A stretch of DNA of 64,000 nucleotides, from contig NC_089768.1 in assembly GCF_040412425.1 (NCBI RefSeq), positions 1 through 64,000 of the forward strand. Reading direction: 5' to 3'. Every line of letters starts with the position of its first letter. Positions within the stretch are counted from its first letter, which is position 1. Shown piece by piece: positions 9,830-22,094 of this stretch. The translations under genes and the position numbers were made by a program. Origin of the DNA: Macrobrachium rosenbergii (taxonomy: Eukaryota > Arthropoda > Malacostraca > Decapoda > Palaemonidae). The notes beneath the pieces were generated by a model. That model did no database searches. It was not told the origin of the DNA and saw nothing but the letters and a program-made list of their open reading frames with translations.

Positions 9830-12466
9830 ATTACTGCTGTTCGCCCTCGTAACATGTGGCGGTAGTAATATCAGCCTGATCACGACGGGGAAGAGCTTTT
9901 GTCCCACATTAGGAGCGTCCTCAGTTCAAACTTCAACGGCCGAGTCACGTAGGCAGTTTACATTGTAACGTTCACGTGTAGGAAGGAACTCGGTAGCATT
10001 AGGCATTTCACCCTATAGGAAAATTTCCATATCCAGCCTTAAGAATAGGTGGTCCTAAAGTCCTTTTTTCCTTTCTACCTGTCTCTCTTGGCGAATGTTT
10101 TTAATAGAGCGTAGACACTTAAGGACATGACTGCAGGCCTGTTTGACCCAGGCTGGGCAGAGAACAGAAGAGAGAGAACCAAGCTTTCGCGGAAACAAGA
10201 CGTCCTCTTGGCCTCTCTGCCCTTTGTCTATTATTTCTATTAGTGAAGTGAAGAAGCATTTTCCAGAACTTCCGATCGTCCATTGAATGCGCAGCAACAC
10301 TTCGTCCTAAGGTAAAGTCTGTGTTTTTGTTCAAAACTTCGCCCATTCTTTTATCCTCTTTTCTGTATTTCCAAATCTTTCTTTGTTTCATTCTCCAGCC
10401 ACCATTTAAGGTAATCGCTTGTACGAAGTCTAGATTAAGCCAAATTATTATATTGTTTAGCGTTAGCCGAATTATCCCAGTAAGTCTCGGGATTTAGGCA
10501 AGCAAGTCATTTTAATACTTTGGTATTCGTTATGCCTAGCGTTCATTGTTTGGAAGGACTGTTGCGTCTTTTGTATTTAATACCATCTTAACAAGTAGAG
10601 ATTTTTTCTGCGTCCGCAGTTGGTGACATTTATCATAAAGTCTTTATTCCTTGAATATTCTTTGTTAAGGTTAATTACCCTTAACTGGCGACCTTTGGTT
10701 AATTAACGTCTGTCTTTGAGGTTAATTCGTGGCTTCAAGTGACAGGTTACGTGTATTCTTGGCATGCAGGGCCGTAAAAAAATTACGTAAATTTAACAAT
10801 ACTTGATCAGCCAAGACACGCACGTAACAATGACGACCTTGCGTAGGATCTAAGTAAATTTTAGAGAAAGAATCTGGAGAAAAGGAAATTAATTACAATT
10901 AATTCCAAAGATAAAAGTCAGATATTGAATTCCATTTTACTCTTCCAAACAAGGAGCCAGGCATAATAATAAGCAATAAGAAGAATAGTTAGAATAACAG
11001 GTATAGTTGAGAATTAGCGTAGGTAGGAAAGTGTGCACTGAAAGCAGAGCGAGTCATAATTTGTAACGTTTTAAGAAAGGGCATTTTACCGCGTTCGGAG
11101 CATTCGAGTCAAGTCGTCCAGTAACGTACCCTAAAGGCCGAATGCGCGGAGTCCATTTCATGTACACAAAGTAATTTAGTAATCGCGTCGGCAATTCCGA
11201 TCGTTATTGTTTTCATATAGTGGGAATCATTCAAAACACCGTGTCATTGAAATAGCAAACGAACGGAAATAGTAATTTTGCCATAAAATACATTTTTTCA
11301 GTAAAGTGAATTTGGTCCCATCCGAACCACAGACCCATTTCATTTTGATGGAAGTCACTCCTTAAACGGACGTTTTCGCCGCGGAAAATACAATAACAAA
11401 AGACGCAATGTTGTTTGGTAATTTCGTTTTCCATCCTTAACGTAAAACGCTATGCATTATTGGTATATTTAGAGTAAAATCTGGATACCTGCATTTGTTT
11501 CGTTCGTTGTTTTGAATTTTGTGCTAAAAGAGAAAATACCCGCCACCTTGATTTCCTCAGCTGCGCGGTTGTTCGGAATTGTTTTGAACTGGGTGTGAGA
11601 GGACCCGCCATTTGGTGTTCCCGCGCCGCGAGGTTGTTTGAATTTAGGCCTAACGAGCTTTGGCCGCCATCTTAAGACCTTGTTATTGTGATTCAGTGTT
11701 GTGACAGACTCTGTTTTCAGCCACTTTTGGAACTACTTTCTCGGCGTAGTAGTCCACCTTGCAATATCTTAGCTAGACAGACATCGGTAGACAAAACCAA
11801 GATATAATTTAGTCAGTGAAAGATAGGCCTTAGTTAGGATTAATACAATAACAAGTTCCTATACAAATACCTGCTGTCAAAAATCATATAAAAAAGAATT
11901 TTAAATTTTACGCTAAAGTCTTGTGACGTCGCATCGGCTCCTTTGAAGGACATAATAAAGTAATTGCTAAGGAAGCCAAGACGACGTATCTGCATTTTTT
12001 TTAGAACCATGCCATTGTGCACTTATAAAATCTTTGCTTAACTGTTCTCAAGCAGCAAGAAATTAGCTGATTGAAAATCTCTCTCTCTCTCTCTCTTCAC
12101 TCAAGTAAGCCGTGATTACCTTTCGAGTGTACGTGACCCGCTTCAAAGAAAGACGGGCCGACACAGAAATTAAATTAATAAGTAAAAGAAACACCTCTGT
12201 CCCACAAGTAGATGAGGGCAAGTTACGCCTTTACAGTGATAAATTGTCGGTCGAGTGAGGCCTGCTACCCATACCGAAGCAAACCATAGTTTTCACCCTC
12301 TGAAAGAAGAGCGGTTAGCACTGGGACCAGCCACTCACGAGGACCTTTAGAAAAAAAAAAAAAATTCACTTTATTCCACAGTGCCAATAATTTGCTGTAC
12401 TGTCATCAATTGAATAGCTTACTTCTCTCTCTCTCTCTTTTACCTTCCCTCTCTCTGTCATTCAAT
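9830..12466. other. No gene recognised
   Basis: These 2.6 kb lack any long or family-like reading frame. Around 11540-11660 there is a GC-richer patch holding two related phrases (CGCCACCTTGATTTCC then CGCCATTTGGTGTTCC, each followed by a GCG.GGTTGTT phrase). A short (TC)n lies at 12079-12098, an A run at 12350-12364 and TC-rich runs at 12422-12455. Confidence 0.5.
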
Positions 12467-12806
12467 TGTTACACTCCCCTGGGGGGTAGAGTGCCTTTCC
12501 TCCTATATAGCCTAGTTGGACTCCAGTCAAGGGTCCCTAGGAACACATTGGCACCATAGTGCCAACAAGCAACCAAATAGAAAATTAAATAAAACCAAAA
12601 CAAAAGGGAACACAGAAGAGAAAGTTCTTCTGGAAGCTAACCTGCACCAGTGCCTATGGATACTGAGTGCCACCAGTGTGACCTGTACACGGCACACCCA
12701 ACTACAGTGCCACCTTTTGAAAGGGTGCCACGTCACTGAAGAGACACTTCCTCGCTGCCCAAGTACGCCCAGTCAACCTGGTTAGAGGCCCTTCCCCACC
12801 AGAACC
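12467..12806 (+). other. Possible Gypsy 5' LTR end and leader
   Basis: TGTTACACTCCCC at 12467 resembles an LTR start, TATATAG lies at 12504-12511, and TTGGCACCATAGTGCC near 12548 could be a primer-binding site ahead of the gag ORF at 12807. No second LTR copy is present here, so the limits are guesses. Confidence 0.35.
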
Positions 12807-13316
12807 ATGGCAGCAGAGAATTATAAAACCTTCCTGGGGCTGGGGACGGCGGCAGGTCTCACCGGCTCGGAACTTACCACCTGGGTCAAGGAGCAAGTGG
12901 ACGACTTGGCCAATCGGGAGAAGGAAGAAAGACTTGAGCAGAGGAAGTATGAAGAAGAGCAGAGGAAGTATGAAGCCGAGCAGAGGAAGTATGAAGAAGA
13001 ACGAAGGGCGTATGACGCCGAACAGAGGCAGCTAGAAGAAGACAGAGAAGAAAGGAGACGACAGCATGAGTTAGCCTGCAAGGAAAGTGAGCTAGCCCTC
13101 AAGGAGAAGGAGCTCGAGCTTGAAAGAGCTAAAATGGAGAATGCCGAAGCTATGGCCAGACAGCAAGCCTCCAGCCCTACACCTGCTGCATCAAACGCTC
13201 CAATTTCGAGCATCAATTCCCTAGTCCCCAAGTGGACTGAGGACGAGGGAATTGATGCTCGAAATTTTAATTGGAGCGTTCGTGGAAAATGGTTTATATC
13301 GGTCAGCACTTCTTAG
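12807..13316 (+). CDS. Truncated Ty3/Gypsy-type Gag, coiled coil
   Basis: The frame opens at ATG 12807 (MAAENYKTFLGLGTAAGL) with a short globular start containing LTGSELTTWVKEQV, followed by a charged coiled coil (residues 37-110) with repeats of the EEQRKYEAEQRKYEEERR kind, and a short Ser/Pro/Ala linker. It reaches SLVPKWTEDEGID, where full-length relatives in arthropod Gypsy elements go on into capsid (known of the family from memory). Here the sequence folds back on itself at 13194-13280, and the frame ends after about 20 unrelated residues at 13316. No capsid, zinc knuckle or pol follows. This is a broken element 5' end, not a host gene. Confidence 0.7.
   Translation: MAAENYKTFLGLGTAAGLTGSELTTWVKEQVDDLANREKEERLEQRKYEEEQRKYEAEQRKYEEERRAYDAEQRQLEEDREERRRQHELACKESELALKEKELELERAKMENAEAMARQQASSPTPAASNAPISSINSLVPKWTEDEGIDARNFNWSVRGKWFISVSTS
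13194..13280. repeat. Fold-back inside truncated gag
   Basis: The left arm 13194-13222 (AACGCTCCAATTTCGAGCA...) is repeated as its reverse complement at 13247-13280, apart from a 5-6 bp TTTTAA-like insertion. The loop 13223-13246 encodes the last native gag residues. The arrangement suggests a template-switch or snap-back event. Confidence 0.85.
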
Positions 13317-13351
13317 CTTCTCATGCGACAACAACCTAGGCGTTATCATTG

Positions 13352-13352
13352 T

Positions 13353-13422
<70 letters not shown>

Positions 13423-13457
13423 CTTTTTCTACTTTCCCTATCTAATTTTCCTAACAC

Positions 13458-13544
<87 letters not shown>
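13352..13544. repeat. (TC)n and (ATT)n microsatellites
   Basis: A TC tract (about 13352-13425, with two interruptions) is followed by a nearly pure ATT tract (13460-13544). Poly-Ile and Leu-rich open frames over it are artefacts. Confidence 0.97.
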
Positions 13545-13545
<1 letters not shown>

Positions 13546-13789
13546 AACTTACACACGTGAGAGAGCCATATTCCTATTACAGCAACACAACCAAAATCTA
13601 GTATATTGAACAATAACATCAACATAGGAATCGAAGCATATAAGAAAATACACGAAGGCTTCAAAATGAAAAAAAGTTGGAAACAATTATACACTCGATT
13701 CGAACACCTTTCCTCCTTATTAGTACACAGGTGTAGCCTACCATCGGCTAGTTTCCGCCGTCGCTTACTGGTACACCAGTGGTCACAAG

Positions 13790-13794
<5 letters not shown>

Positions 13795-13822
<28 letters not shown>

Positions 13823-13868
13823 GTCTATATATATAGACTTATATTATTATTATTATTATTATTATTAC
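13795..13868. repeat. Palindromic (AAT)n / (ATT)n hairpin
   Basis: An AAT tract, then AAGTCTATATATATAGACTT (itself a perfect palindrome), then an ATT tract form a single inverted repeat of about 74 bp centred on TATATATA. Confidence 0.9.
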
Positions 13869-13892
13869 ATATATTTATATACAAAGGAGGAA

Positions 13893-14155
13893 TTAAAGGC
13901 GCAAGAGAGGAGGAGGAGGAGCCGTTTCAAAGGAAGATCCAGCCTATTACTATTGATTGATAGAGCTAATATCCTTTTATTTACAGATCTGCTGCTTCTA
14001 AAGGTGGAGAGGGGAAACTAAAAATAGGAAAGAGTCTGTAATAAAAGATTTATGGCTTCACAGAGACGGAAAACTTAAACAAACACCAGCTAAGGAGGAA
14101 GAGGAGGAGGAGCCGTTTCAAAGGCAAGTCCCGGCTACTACTATTACTATCATGC
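13893..14155. repeat. Direct repeat pair, about 200 bp apart
   Basis: AGGAGGAGGAGGAGCCGTTT followed by CAAAGG, then a CTACTATTACTAT-like phrase, occurs at about 13905-13955 and again at about 14098-14150. The two copies flank a stretch with no recognised content. Confidence 0.65.
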
Positions 14156-15442
14156 CGAGTGGTCTCTATTTCTAACTTGTGAGGCTCACTGTCTGTCTAA
14201 GAACGAAGACGGACACTGGTGTTCACAGCATAAACAAAAGCTTACTAAGTGAAAGTAAGGACTCTGGTAAGAATATGGAGTTTCTTGGGACATATTCTTG
14301 ATTTTGTAGGAGTTGCAGGTTTGAATGACCACCATTGGAAATCTTAAGAATGTTACGGAAAGGGCTCTTGTGGTCACGGGATTTGGAATTTTGGAACTTT
14401 TGCGAAGATTTCCGTAGGCTTTCAAGTCTGGGGCTGGAAGGGAGTTGTATACGTTTTGAAAAATTGTCTTTGCAAATTTCCGCGAAGATTCTGAGGTTCT
14501 TGAACGTATTTGCGGTTCGGGGTCCAGAGCAGAATTTTCATCCCAAGTTTGCTAAGGTGCTAAAGAGAGAAAGAGGCCTGATGTGTATATTTGGGCTCTT
14601 TCAACAAACACAGTGATGTCAGGCAGACCTCTTCTATCTCGGGTAATGTGGAAAAGAGCCAACTACAGCGATTCGTGGTGCTATGACTCCTTAAATAGAA
14701 AAGCACGATAGGTGCAGTTTAAAATAATTATTATCTAAGAGTAAAAAACAAAATTCATTTGATGGAAATCTGATAGCAAGGCTTGAGATGAAACGGTCCT
14801 TAAATGTCATCACCAGTGTCTAAAAATCCTTGAAAAATTAGGGTTTATTTGTCGCTTCTCAATTTGGGCAACATTGGTAATCAACGGCCAAGTGCTTGCT
14901 GAATCAATATGGCCAATATGTAACTTAATTCATCTATAGCTCCATAATTACTGTGACAGTTACTCGAGTACTTGCTGAATAATCATCACGAATTTGCAGC
15001 ATTCTGCTTAAATTAGAGGAACAACTGTGATCACAGGTCAACTGCCTGCTCACCAGGTGGTGGACGATGGCTCTCAGTGAGACCCAACTTTCATTTCTCC
15101 TATCATTTAAAGGCACGGCCATTAATCCAAGCTCGATACAGTATTTAAAATGGTAATATCATTGCGCTTTTCAATGATGGTCATCAAAAGCACAAAAGGA
15201 CGATTGTATAGTGACAAATTTTGCACCAATTTGTCTGTGCATAGGTGTGAGAAATTTACACACAAGCGCGCGCGAGCGGCGGACATTAAAGACAGGCTGT
15301 ATCGCATTTGTACATCATCTTTCACCAGAAGTGAAGAGAGAGCCTTCCAGTCAGTCTTTCCTCGACCGTTTGCCAGTTTGACAGCTCGATTCCTCTGCCG
15401 CGCCCCCACCTGCTATTTTATTAGCTGGGATTTGAATAAAAA

Positions 15443-15445
<3 letters not shown>
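14156..15445. other. No gene recognised
   Basis: Only short open frames without family signatures occur. I see no SINE promoter boxes, tandem repeat or splice pattern worth calling. Confidence 0.45.

Positions 15446-15532
<87 letters not shown>
15446..15532. repeat. (TC)n-(GT)n compound microsatellite
   Basis: A pure CT tract from 15446 to 15522 passes into a short GT tract to about 15532. Confidence 0.97.
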
Positions 15533-16713
15533 TTGTCAAAATGTGAAACAGTTTTGAGAGAATATATTGTCTTGTGTTGATTTCAATTCCACCTTCCAAC
15601 AAGCAAAGCTCTCAGCCAAGGTTTCCTAGTAGGTCGGCAGGTAGCCAGAGGTGCTTGATTCTGGCCCAGTCGGGAAGATGAGTGATTTGGTCAGTTGCCT
15701 GTCTCGCTCCGATCGCTCGAGACATGGCAGTGGACGTTTGAGTGTTCATGCCTAAAATCCTTAGAAGCCTTCGCAGAAATCCTTCTTATTTGGTGCCATT
15801 TGTATCGCAAGCGTTTCTGGGTGGCAAAGGCACCTGGTTTTTATATTGCATGTCCTTGCGTATTGGCAGAGTTGGTGTCAGGTGGTTAAATAATGAGGTT
15901 TCAAGTCCAGTTAACTACTGGATGTCGGTGGTATCATTACCAAGGGTACTCGTGACAAATAAATGTGAATATAGCTTTTATTTATGTATTACCGTTGTCA
16001 TAGATTAGGTAAGTAAATGTGGTGCCTAGCATATTATTGTACGTATGAAGAAGTGTACCAAGGAAGAAGGCTGTGGGCATTAAGTGAGGAGAGCTGCAGG
16101 GATGGTAGGCTACTACCTCATGCAGAACTTGGGAAAATGAGAGCATTTTTTATGATCAGCGACAGTAATATTGAGCGAAATGAAGTGTTTCTCTTGTTCG
16201 ATTGGCCCTTATGTTCTTGTCTGTTGCGTGACTCCGTACCTTCCATATTCACTGAAACTTTTATCACATTCCGTGACGTAGATATATAAATGGAATTTGA
16301 AACCAAACTGCAAGTGTGACCGTGTCCAGGTAATGAGAGGCATTTGTTGCAATGAACCATTACCCCTCGGGGTTGAGGGTCTAGCCCCCGGAGGCCAAGT
16401 GAATAAATAACTTCCGTCGGGGATGATGTGACGTCATCGTGTTAAAAAGGAAGGTCCGTTGCTTATGTTGATAATACATATGTAGATTGAGGTTTTAAGT
16501 TTCCTTATAGCAAGCACTCTGTGATAAATGTAAATCTGGGGGTGTTGTGTTCATGCCTCCTTGGGAAGGGGCCGGTTATTTTCGAGAAGAAAATTTAGCC
16601 TTAAACGTGTTTTTATTAGTCTTGGTTACATGCAAATTAGGTAAGGTGATCAGACTGCGGCCCTCCACAGAAAGGTCTTCCCACTTGACAGTCAGCTTCG
16701 AAACTGGAAAATA

Positions 16714-16715
<2 letters not shown>
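15533..16715. other. No gene recognised
   Basis: Short open frames (60-90 codons) at 15695-16360 lack domain character. AATAAA-like words occur (16000-16020, 16402), but no gene can be tied to them. Confidence 0.45.

Positions 16716-16779
<64 letters not shown>
16716..16779. repeat. (TC)n microsatellite
   Basis: A 64-bp pure TC tract. Confidence 0.97.
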
Positions 16780-16780
<1 letters not shown>

Positions 16781-17960
16781 GTTGTACGTACTTGGTAGGT
16801 TGAAATGCTTGTCTTTGGCCGAGACAGGACGTCTTGAACGGATGCAGGAGCCAGCGTTATATTTGAATGGATTTCAGTGTCTCAATCAAACTCGTTCAGT
16901 TCATCGTGGTGCATTTCGTAGCAGAATCCAGCGGTAACTTTAGTAAATGTCGACAGCTTATAAGGCCTTTTTAAACTCTGTCATTCAATAGACGTCCAGC
17001 GTTTGTTTCAAAGGACGTGGCATGACAGGGTTCCAGTAATCGTTGACGCATAGTTAGCCAGACATTCCAGTCGTTTTGAGGCTCCATCACAAAAGTCGAA
17101 GCTCTAAAAGCGTGTGTGTGTGTGTGTGTGTGTGTGTCCACTCATACAAAAGACTGGAAACTTTATGGTACATTCCTAATAGTGAAAATATGAGGCCTGT
17201 CTTTTCGAAAGCTCACGGGTCAGAAGAATAATAGGCTCATTGTTCACAAAACCACATTGAAAGCGTTCCATCATTATTTGAATATGTCGCAAAAAAATAA
17301 GTTCTCAGAATGCCGATATAAGTTAATGACAATATCCTGGATAATTCTTAAATGCAGCCTAGTTAATTTAGATTGCTATTCCTTCGGTTCCTTATAGAAT
17401 GCTGTGTGATGCCAGTTTTAGTAGCCATCAATCAATTACAGAATGCCGATATGTGCTAATTTTGACCGTTTACTGATGAGGAAGTGTACCTCGCATATAT
17501 TTACAGTGACAGTCAGTAACTGTAGAGTGGTGTGTGTGTGTGTGTGTGTTATGCGAGCTTTACCTGTGGTTACCTGTAGGCTTCCTTCCTTATCCGTCAT
17601 CGTGCCACCGAGGGAAGGCGGTATGATGACAGAGTAAGGTCCAGCCTCAGTAATCATTAAGAGTTGTTAACTTCACCAGTCATAAGGCTTCACCTAAACG
17701 TTGGACTGTCCTGCTCATTGCACGGGTTTGGGTGAGACTTTCCTGTGGACAGGACTCTCAAGACGATACATATTCCATTTGCTCTCGAGGGTATACAGTC
17801 TGGTGACACACACTGGCTACTCCTATCCCGTGGTCTCTCTCCACCAGGCCTTTATTCACTTCATTCAACGACTGACAGACTGTCATTGTGCAGGTCCCGT
17901 GCTGTCATAAGGCCAACCAGATTTATCACTTTGGTTTCTTGCGAAATCACCAGTATGAAT

Positions 17961-17961
<1 letters not shown>
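16780..17961. other. No gene recognised; two short (GT)n tracts
   Basis: GT dinucleotide tracts lie at 17111-17137 and 17529-17550. Reading frames around them are short and without signature. Confidence 0.5.

Positions 17962-18036
<75 letters not shown>
17962..18036. repeat. (TAA)n microsatellite
   Basis: A 75-bp TAA/AAT tract giving poly-Asn, poly-Ile and poly-Tyr open frames. A smaller AAT tract lies at about 18259-18277 and a T run at 18380-18404. Confidence 0.97.
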
Positions 18037-18038
<2 letters not shown>

Positions 18039-18404
18039 CACACAGTTTGGATACTCGAGATGACAGGATAAAAATAGTAATCTGCTACACCCAAACAATT
18101 GCTGAAGTAGCAGTAGTAGTAATAGTATTCATTATAGTGGTAATGACAATAATGATATTGAAATAATAGTGGGAATAAGAAGATTAATCATTAAAAAACA
18201 GTTGCATACAATTAATTTTTAGCAGCGGACCTCGGCTAGTTGCAGAATTCAGCCATAGAATAATAATAATAATAATGAAGTTTCTGCAGAAAAATACTTA
18301 ATAATTGCAAAAATAGAGACTTAGTATATACTGTTATTAAGAATAGCAAGAACTCGCTAGCAAATTGCTTCCCCCTTCTTTTTTTTTTTTTTTTTTTTTT
18401 TTTT

Positions 18405-19512
18405 CATTTATTGTCGGGCGATCGATAGACACATCTGTCTAGTGACTTCGCACGGTCAGAATACAAGGATTTAAAACAGATTAAGGCCACTCCCTTTAAG
18501 GAGATCTTGCTTCGAGGCAAAAGTGATTTCTGTCTGGTCGTTTTCTTGCAGGCAAACCACCCCTGCGGGCACCAGCTGAAAATGATTCAACGCCCCATAG
18601 GAGGGGATAAAAGTGACAGACCACGAGGCCTCGCTCTCACACGCGCGCTGGAAGATAGGGGGTGAAGAAGTCCCCAAAACGTCGCAGTGCCCTTAGCTAA
18701 CCACGTGGCCCTTTTTTTTCAAGTATACTTTCTCCTCGTGCCCTTCGACAGCGAGCCACGTGTTCGCTCCACCGTTGGCCTGCCTGATGCCCACATGCCA
18801 TTGCCGGCCGTTCGAGAAGTCCCCATCGCCTTGCCCTTTTACTGAAGCACTTGCATCCTAACACGTGGAAGAACTCGCCCTCGGAAATCGCAAGTCATCC
18901 ACGGACCTCTTTCTGTGCTGGAACCAAATCTGCCTTACGGTAAAGTGCGCTGGAAGACCTCCATTCAGTCACGCTTTTGTCTCGTAATATTTACTTAACT
19001 TGAGAGCCAGTAATCACCGAATCTCTTGTCAAATGACCGTGCTCCTCGAGTGTCGGCAGTGCTAAGCTATCATTAATTCACCGAAGCCCCTTGGCACCCT
19101 CAGTGCAACTTTGAATTCATTATTCTTTGTCTATTTTCATTACTGGCGTATAATGTGCCTATCTCTCATTTCAGAGGGACCCTATATCTTGGAAGCTTCT
19201 TGGACTGTGCCTGGAATCCCCCAGTTTCATTCATCCCGTAGGAATCCCCTTCAGGATCAATAATCTAATTGCATTCCTCTTTCCCGTACAAATGTTAGTT
19301 GTGTAAATACACTCCTTTAGTTTACCCACGTGTTTACGTAATAACTCCCTTAGTAGAAGAGCCTTAAGCTCATATGAAATTCCCCTTTTGTTTTCCTCTA
19401 TTTTTTTATGTTTTCCTGGACCCCCGAAGTCAGAATCACAAGGCTAAATTACCTTAAATTGTTGCTACCTGTCTCACAGAGAATATTTCAAACTAAATCG
19501 CCAGGAAAAACG
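18405..19512. other. No gene recognised; cluster of E-boxes
   Basis: A GC-richer island than its flanks. The palindrome CACGTG occurs at 18702-18707, 18757-18762, 18862-18867 and 19327-19332. No coding frame longer than about 70 codons is present. It might be a regulatory segment, but no linked gene is visible. Confidence 0.4.
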
Positions 19513-20010
<498 letters not shown>

Positions 20011-20018
20011 GTGTGTAT

Positions 20019-21090
20019 TCATACAATCATGCAAATATCTACACTGTATAGAAAAGCTTTGATACAATCATGTTTACAGTAAATGGAAAGGGCGTTTCCT
20101 TTGTACCGAGAAGCCAGACCTGGTTTGACTGTGGCTATCAGAAGCAGTTGACCCGGCTGAACTTCTTTTCCTGTAACCATAGAGCTTGTTACTTTATAAG
20201 GCCGTGTCAGGGTAAATAACAACACCATATAAATGTAGTATTCCCCTCAACCCTGGACGTTTGTACGCAATATTCGTAACGACTGTACATTAACACCCCA
20301 CGTCAATGCGCGCGTGTGTGTGTATGTGTGTGTCTGATTGTGTGTGCATAAGTGTAAAGAATCACATGAGATGCTTTGTATAATGTACAGTATGTACGTA
20401 AATTTATCTAACACAAGTGATTTCTATTGAAAACGACGACAAATGGCACGAGGATATGCCTTACAACGAGGTTGTAAGTAGAATCAAGAATAGGATTATA
20501 TATAGCGTTTACGAGTTGACCAAGTGTGGCTAATTAATAAACATAAGTTATAAATATTTACTTACAATCGATCTTAACGATTAGCTTATATAATATTTAA
20601 ATACAAAAATCATTTATCTATTTGTTTTTGTCGTTAATTGCTGCTGGAGGATCATACGTAAAGTGACCAGTTATCCAACTACGAAATTTCATATGAAATT
20701 ATGTTTCATAAAAATGTATTTCTATAACTAATCTGACACTTAAAATAGTAACGTTTTCAGATACTAATGAACGTTAATAGAATAAAGAACCGTTTCAGTT
20801 CAGAACTTATCATGCATTCATAGACCTTATAAATAAGAGAATATGTCAAATATTAATTATTCGGAAAGTGTTGTGAAGCTTTTTCATTCGGGCAGACTCG
20901 TGAATCTTTTTGCTCCATATTGTGAGAGAGTTTCATTGTTAAAATGATTTTCACCAATCAGCTCAAACTAGGGTGACGACAGAAGCAGGCTTAGCCAGAA
21001 TGAACACTCGCGTGATCCAGTGCGGCTTTCGAGTTAAGTGGTTTCAAGGAGAAAAGCGAAGCTCTGACTAGGTAAGAGCAATTTCTCTAT
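20019..21090. other. No gene recognised
   Basis: AT-rich sequence with a short GT-rich patch at 20308-20345. No family-like frame or repeat structure is visible. Confidence 0.45.
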
Positions 21091-21093
21091 AAA

Positions 21094-21276
21094 AATACTA
21101 AAGTACGCAAGTTAATCAATCAAAGATGACACAGTGTATCACAGCGGATTCAACAATACTAAAGTATGCAAGTTAATCAATCAAAGATGACCGAGTGTAT
21201 CACAGCGGGTTCAACAATACTAAAGTACGCAAGTTAATCAATCAAAGATGACAGAGTGTATCACAGCAGATTCAAC
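21094..21276. repeat. Three tandem copies of a 61-bp unit
   Basis: Units start at 21094, 21155 and 21216, each beginning AATACTAAAGTA(C/T)GCAAG and containing AGTGTATCACAGC. They differ at only a few sites. The flanking word ATTTCTCT occurs on both sides. Confidence 0.92.
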
Positions 21277-21478
21277 AATTTCTCTCCTTCCCCTTGACTT
21301 CATAATTTATATATAGTTGCATTTTTCTAACCAAACAAGTGGCTCTATTTAGACATACTGTAACGCAAATAATGAACTGCATTTATTTGCATTCTGTTTG
21401 GCTCGTGTATCTTCTAAACGATCAGAATGTAATGTACCTTATCAGCAAATATATGGTCAATGTCAATATTGACCTGGC

Positions 21479-21481
<3 letters not shown>

Positions 21482-21537
<56 letters not shown>

Positions 21538-21568
21538 TTATCTTCTTCGTTTTAACGTGCTTTTTCCC

Positions 21569-21649
<81 letters not shown>
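21482..21649. repeat. (TA)n microsatellite pair
   Basis: TA tracts at 21482-21533 and 21573-21649 flank a short unique stretch. Confidence 0.96.
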
Positions 21650-21653
<4 letters not shown>

Positions 21654-21656
21654 AAT

Positions 21657-21835
21657 TCTAATAGCCACAATGCCCTCTTAACTTCTCGAATTCTTCGCGC
21701 TTTTTTGGATCCGCTCGCAAGTGCAAGAAATATGAAGAAATTGCGATGTCCAGTAGCGGGAAATGAACCCAGGTTCCAGTCACAACGGGGTCACATTGCC
21801 GACCTGACCACGAGAAGGGTAAAAGTCAATTGCCT
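21657..21835 (-). repeat. tRNA-derived SINE, family A, minus copy
   Basis: Read on the minus strand this has a degraded A-box (TGGTCAGGTCGG), a B-box-like GGGTTCATTTCCC and the same tail as the plus copy at 22101, including GAATTCGAGAAGTTAAGAGG. It is the inverted partner of that copy. Confidence 0.7.
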
Positions 21836-21954
21836 CGTGCATACATATACCTGTCGTTTTCTGATGCATTTATTAGAGCTGAAATAGACCCATCCTTACC
21901 ATCGTAGCCAAGTAGGCAATCATGTTTATTGCTTTTCAGGCTGAAATATATGTG

Positions 21955-22068
21955 TTGAATCTACTGGCCACGCTTTACCAGATACATACGTAATTGTAGT
22001 AGCCACAATACCCTCTTAACTTCTCGAATTCATCGTGCTTTTTTGGATACTCTTGTCACTACAAAGCC
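21955..22068 (-). repeat. SINE family A tail, minus orientation
   Basis: This matches in reverse complement the tail at 22196-22316, from the ACTGGCCACGCTTTACC side through TTCTCGAATTC to CTTAAG. Together the two form a fold-back with arms of about 115 bp around a spacer that contains the tRNA-like head. Confidence 0.75.
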
Positions 22069-22094
22069 TTAAGAGAGGCCATAGACTTTTATCC

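Noticed and set aside
9569..9907. Long YIYIYI-type open frames on both strands over TA tracts (also at 19676, 21339, 25612, 36494 and 37983)
   Set aside because: TA dinucleotide repeats are open in every frame; the predicted proteins contain only Tyr and Ile.
12821..13309. 162-codon minus frame
   Set aside because: Ser/Leu-rich mirror of the gag coiled coil on the plus strand.
13221..13694. Poly-Ile, poly-Leu and Ser/Leu frames over (ATT)n and (TC)n
   Set aside because: Microsatellite artefacts with no protein character outside the repeat.
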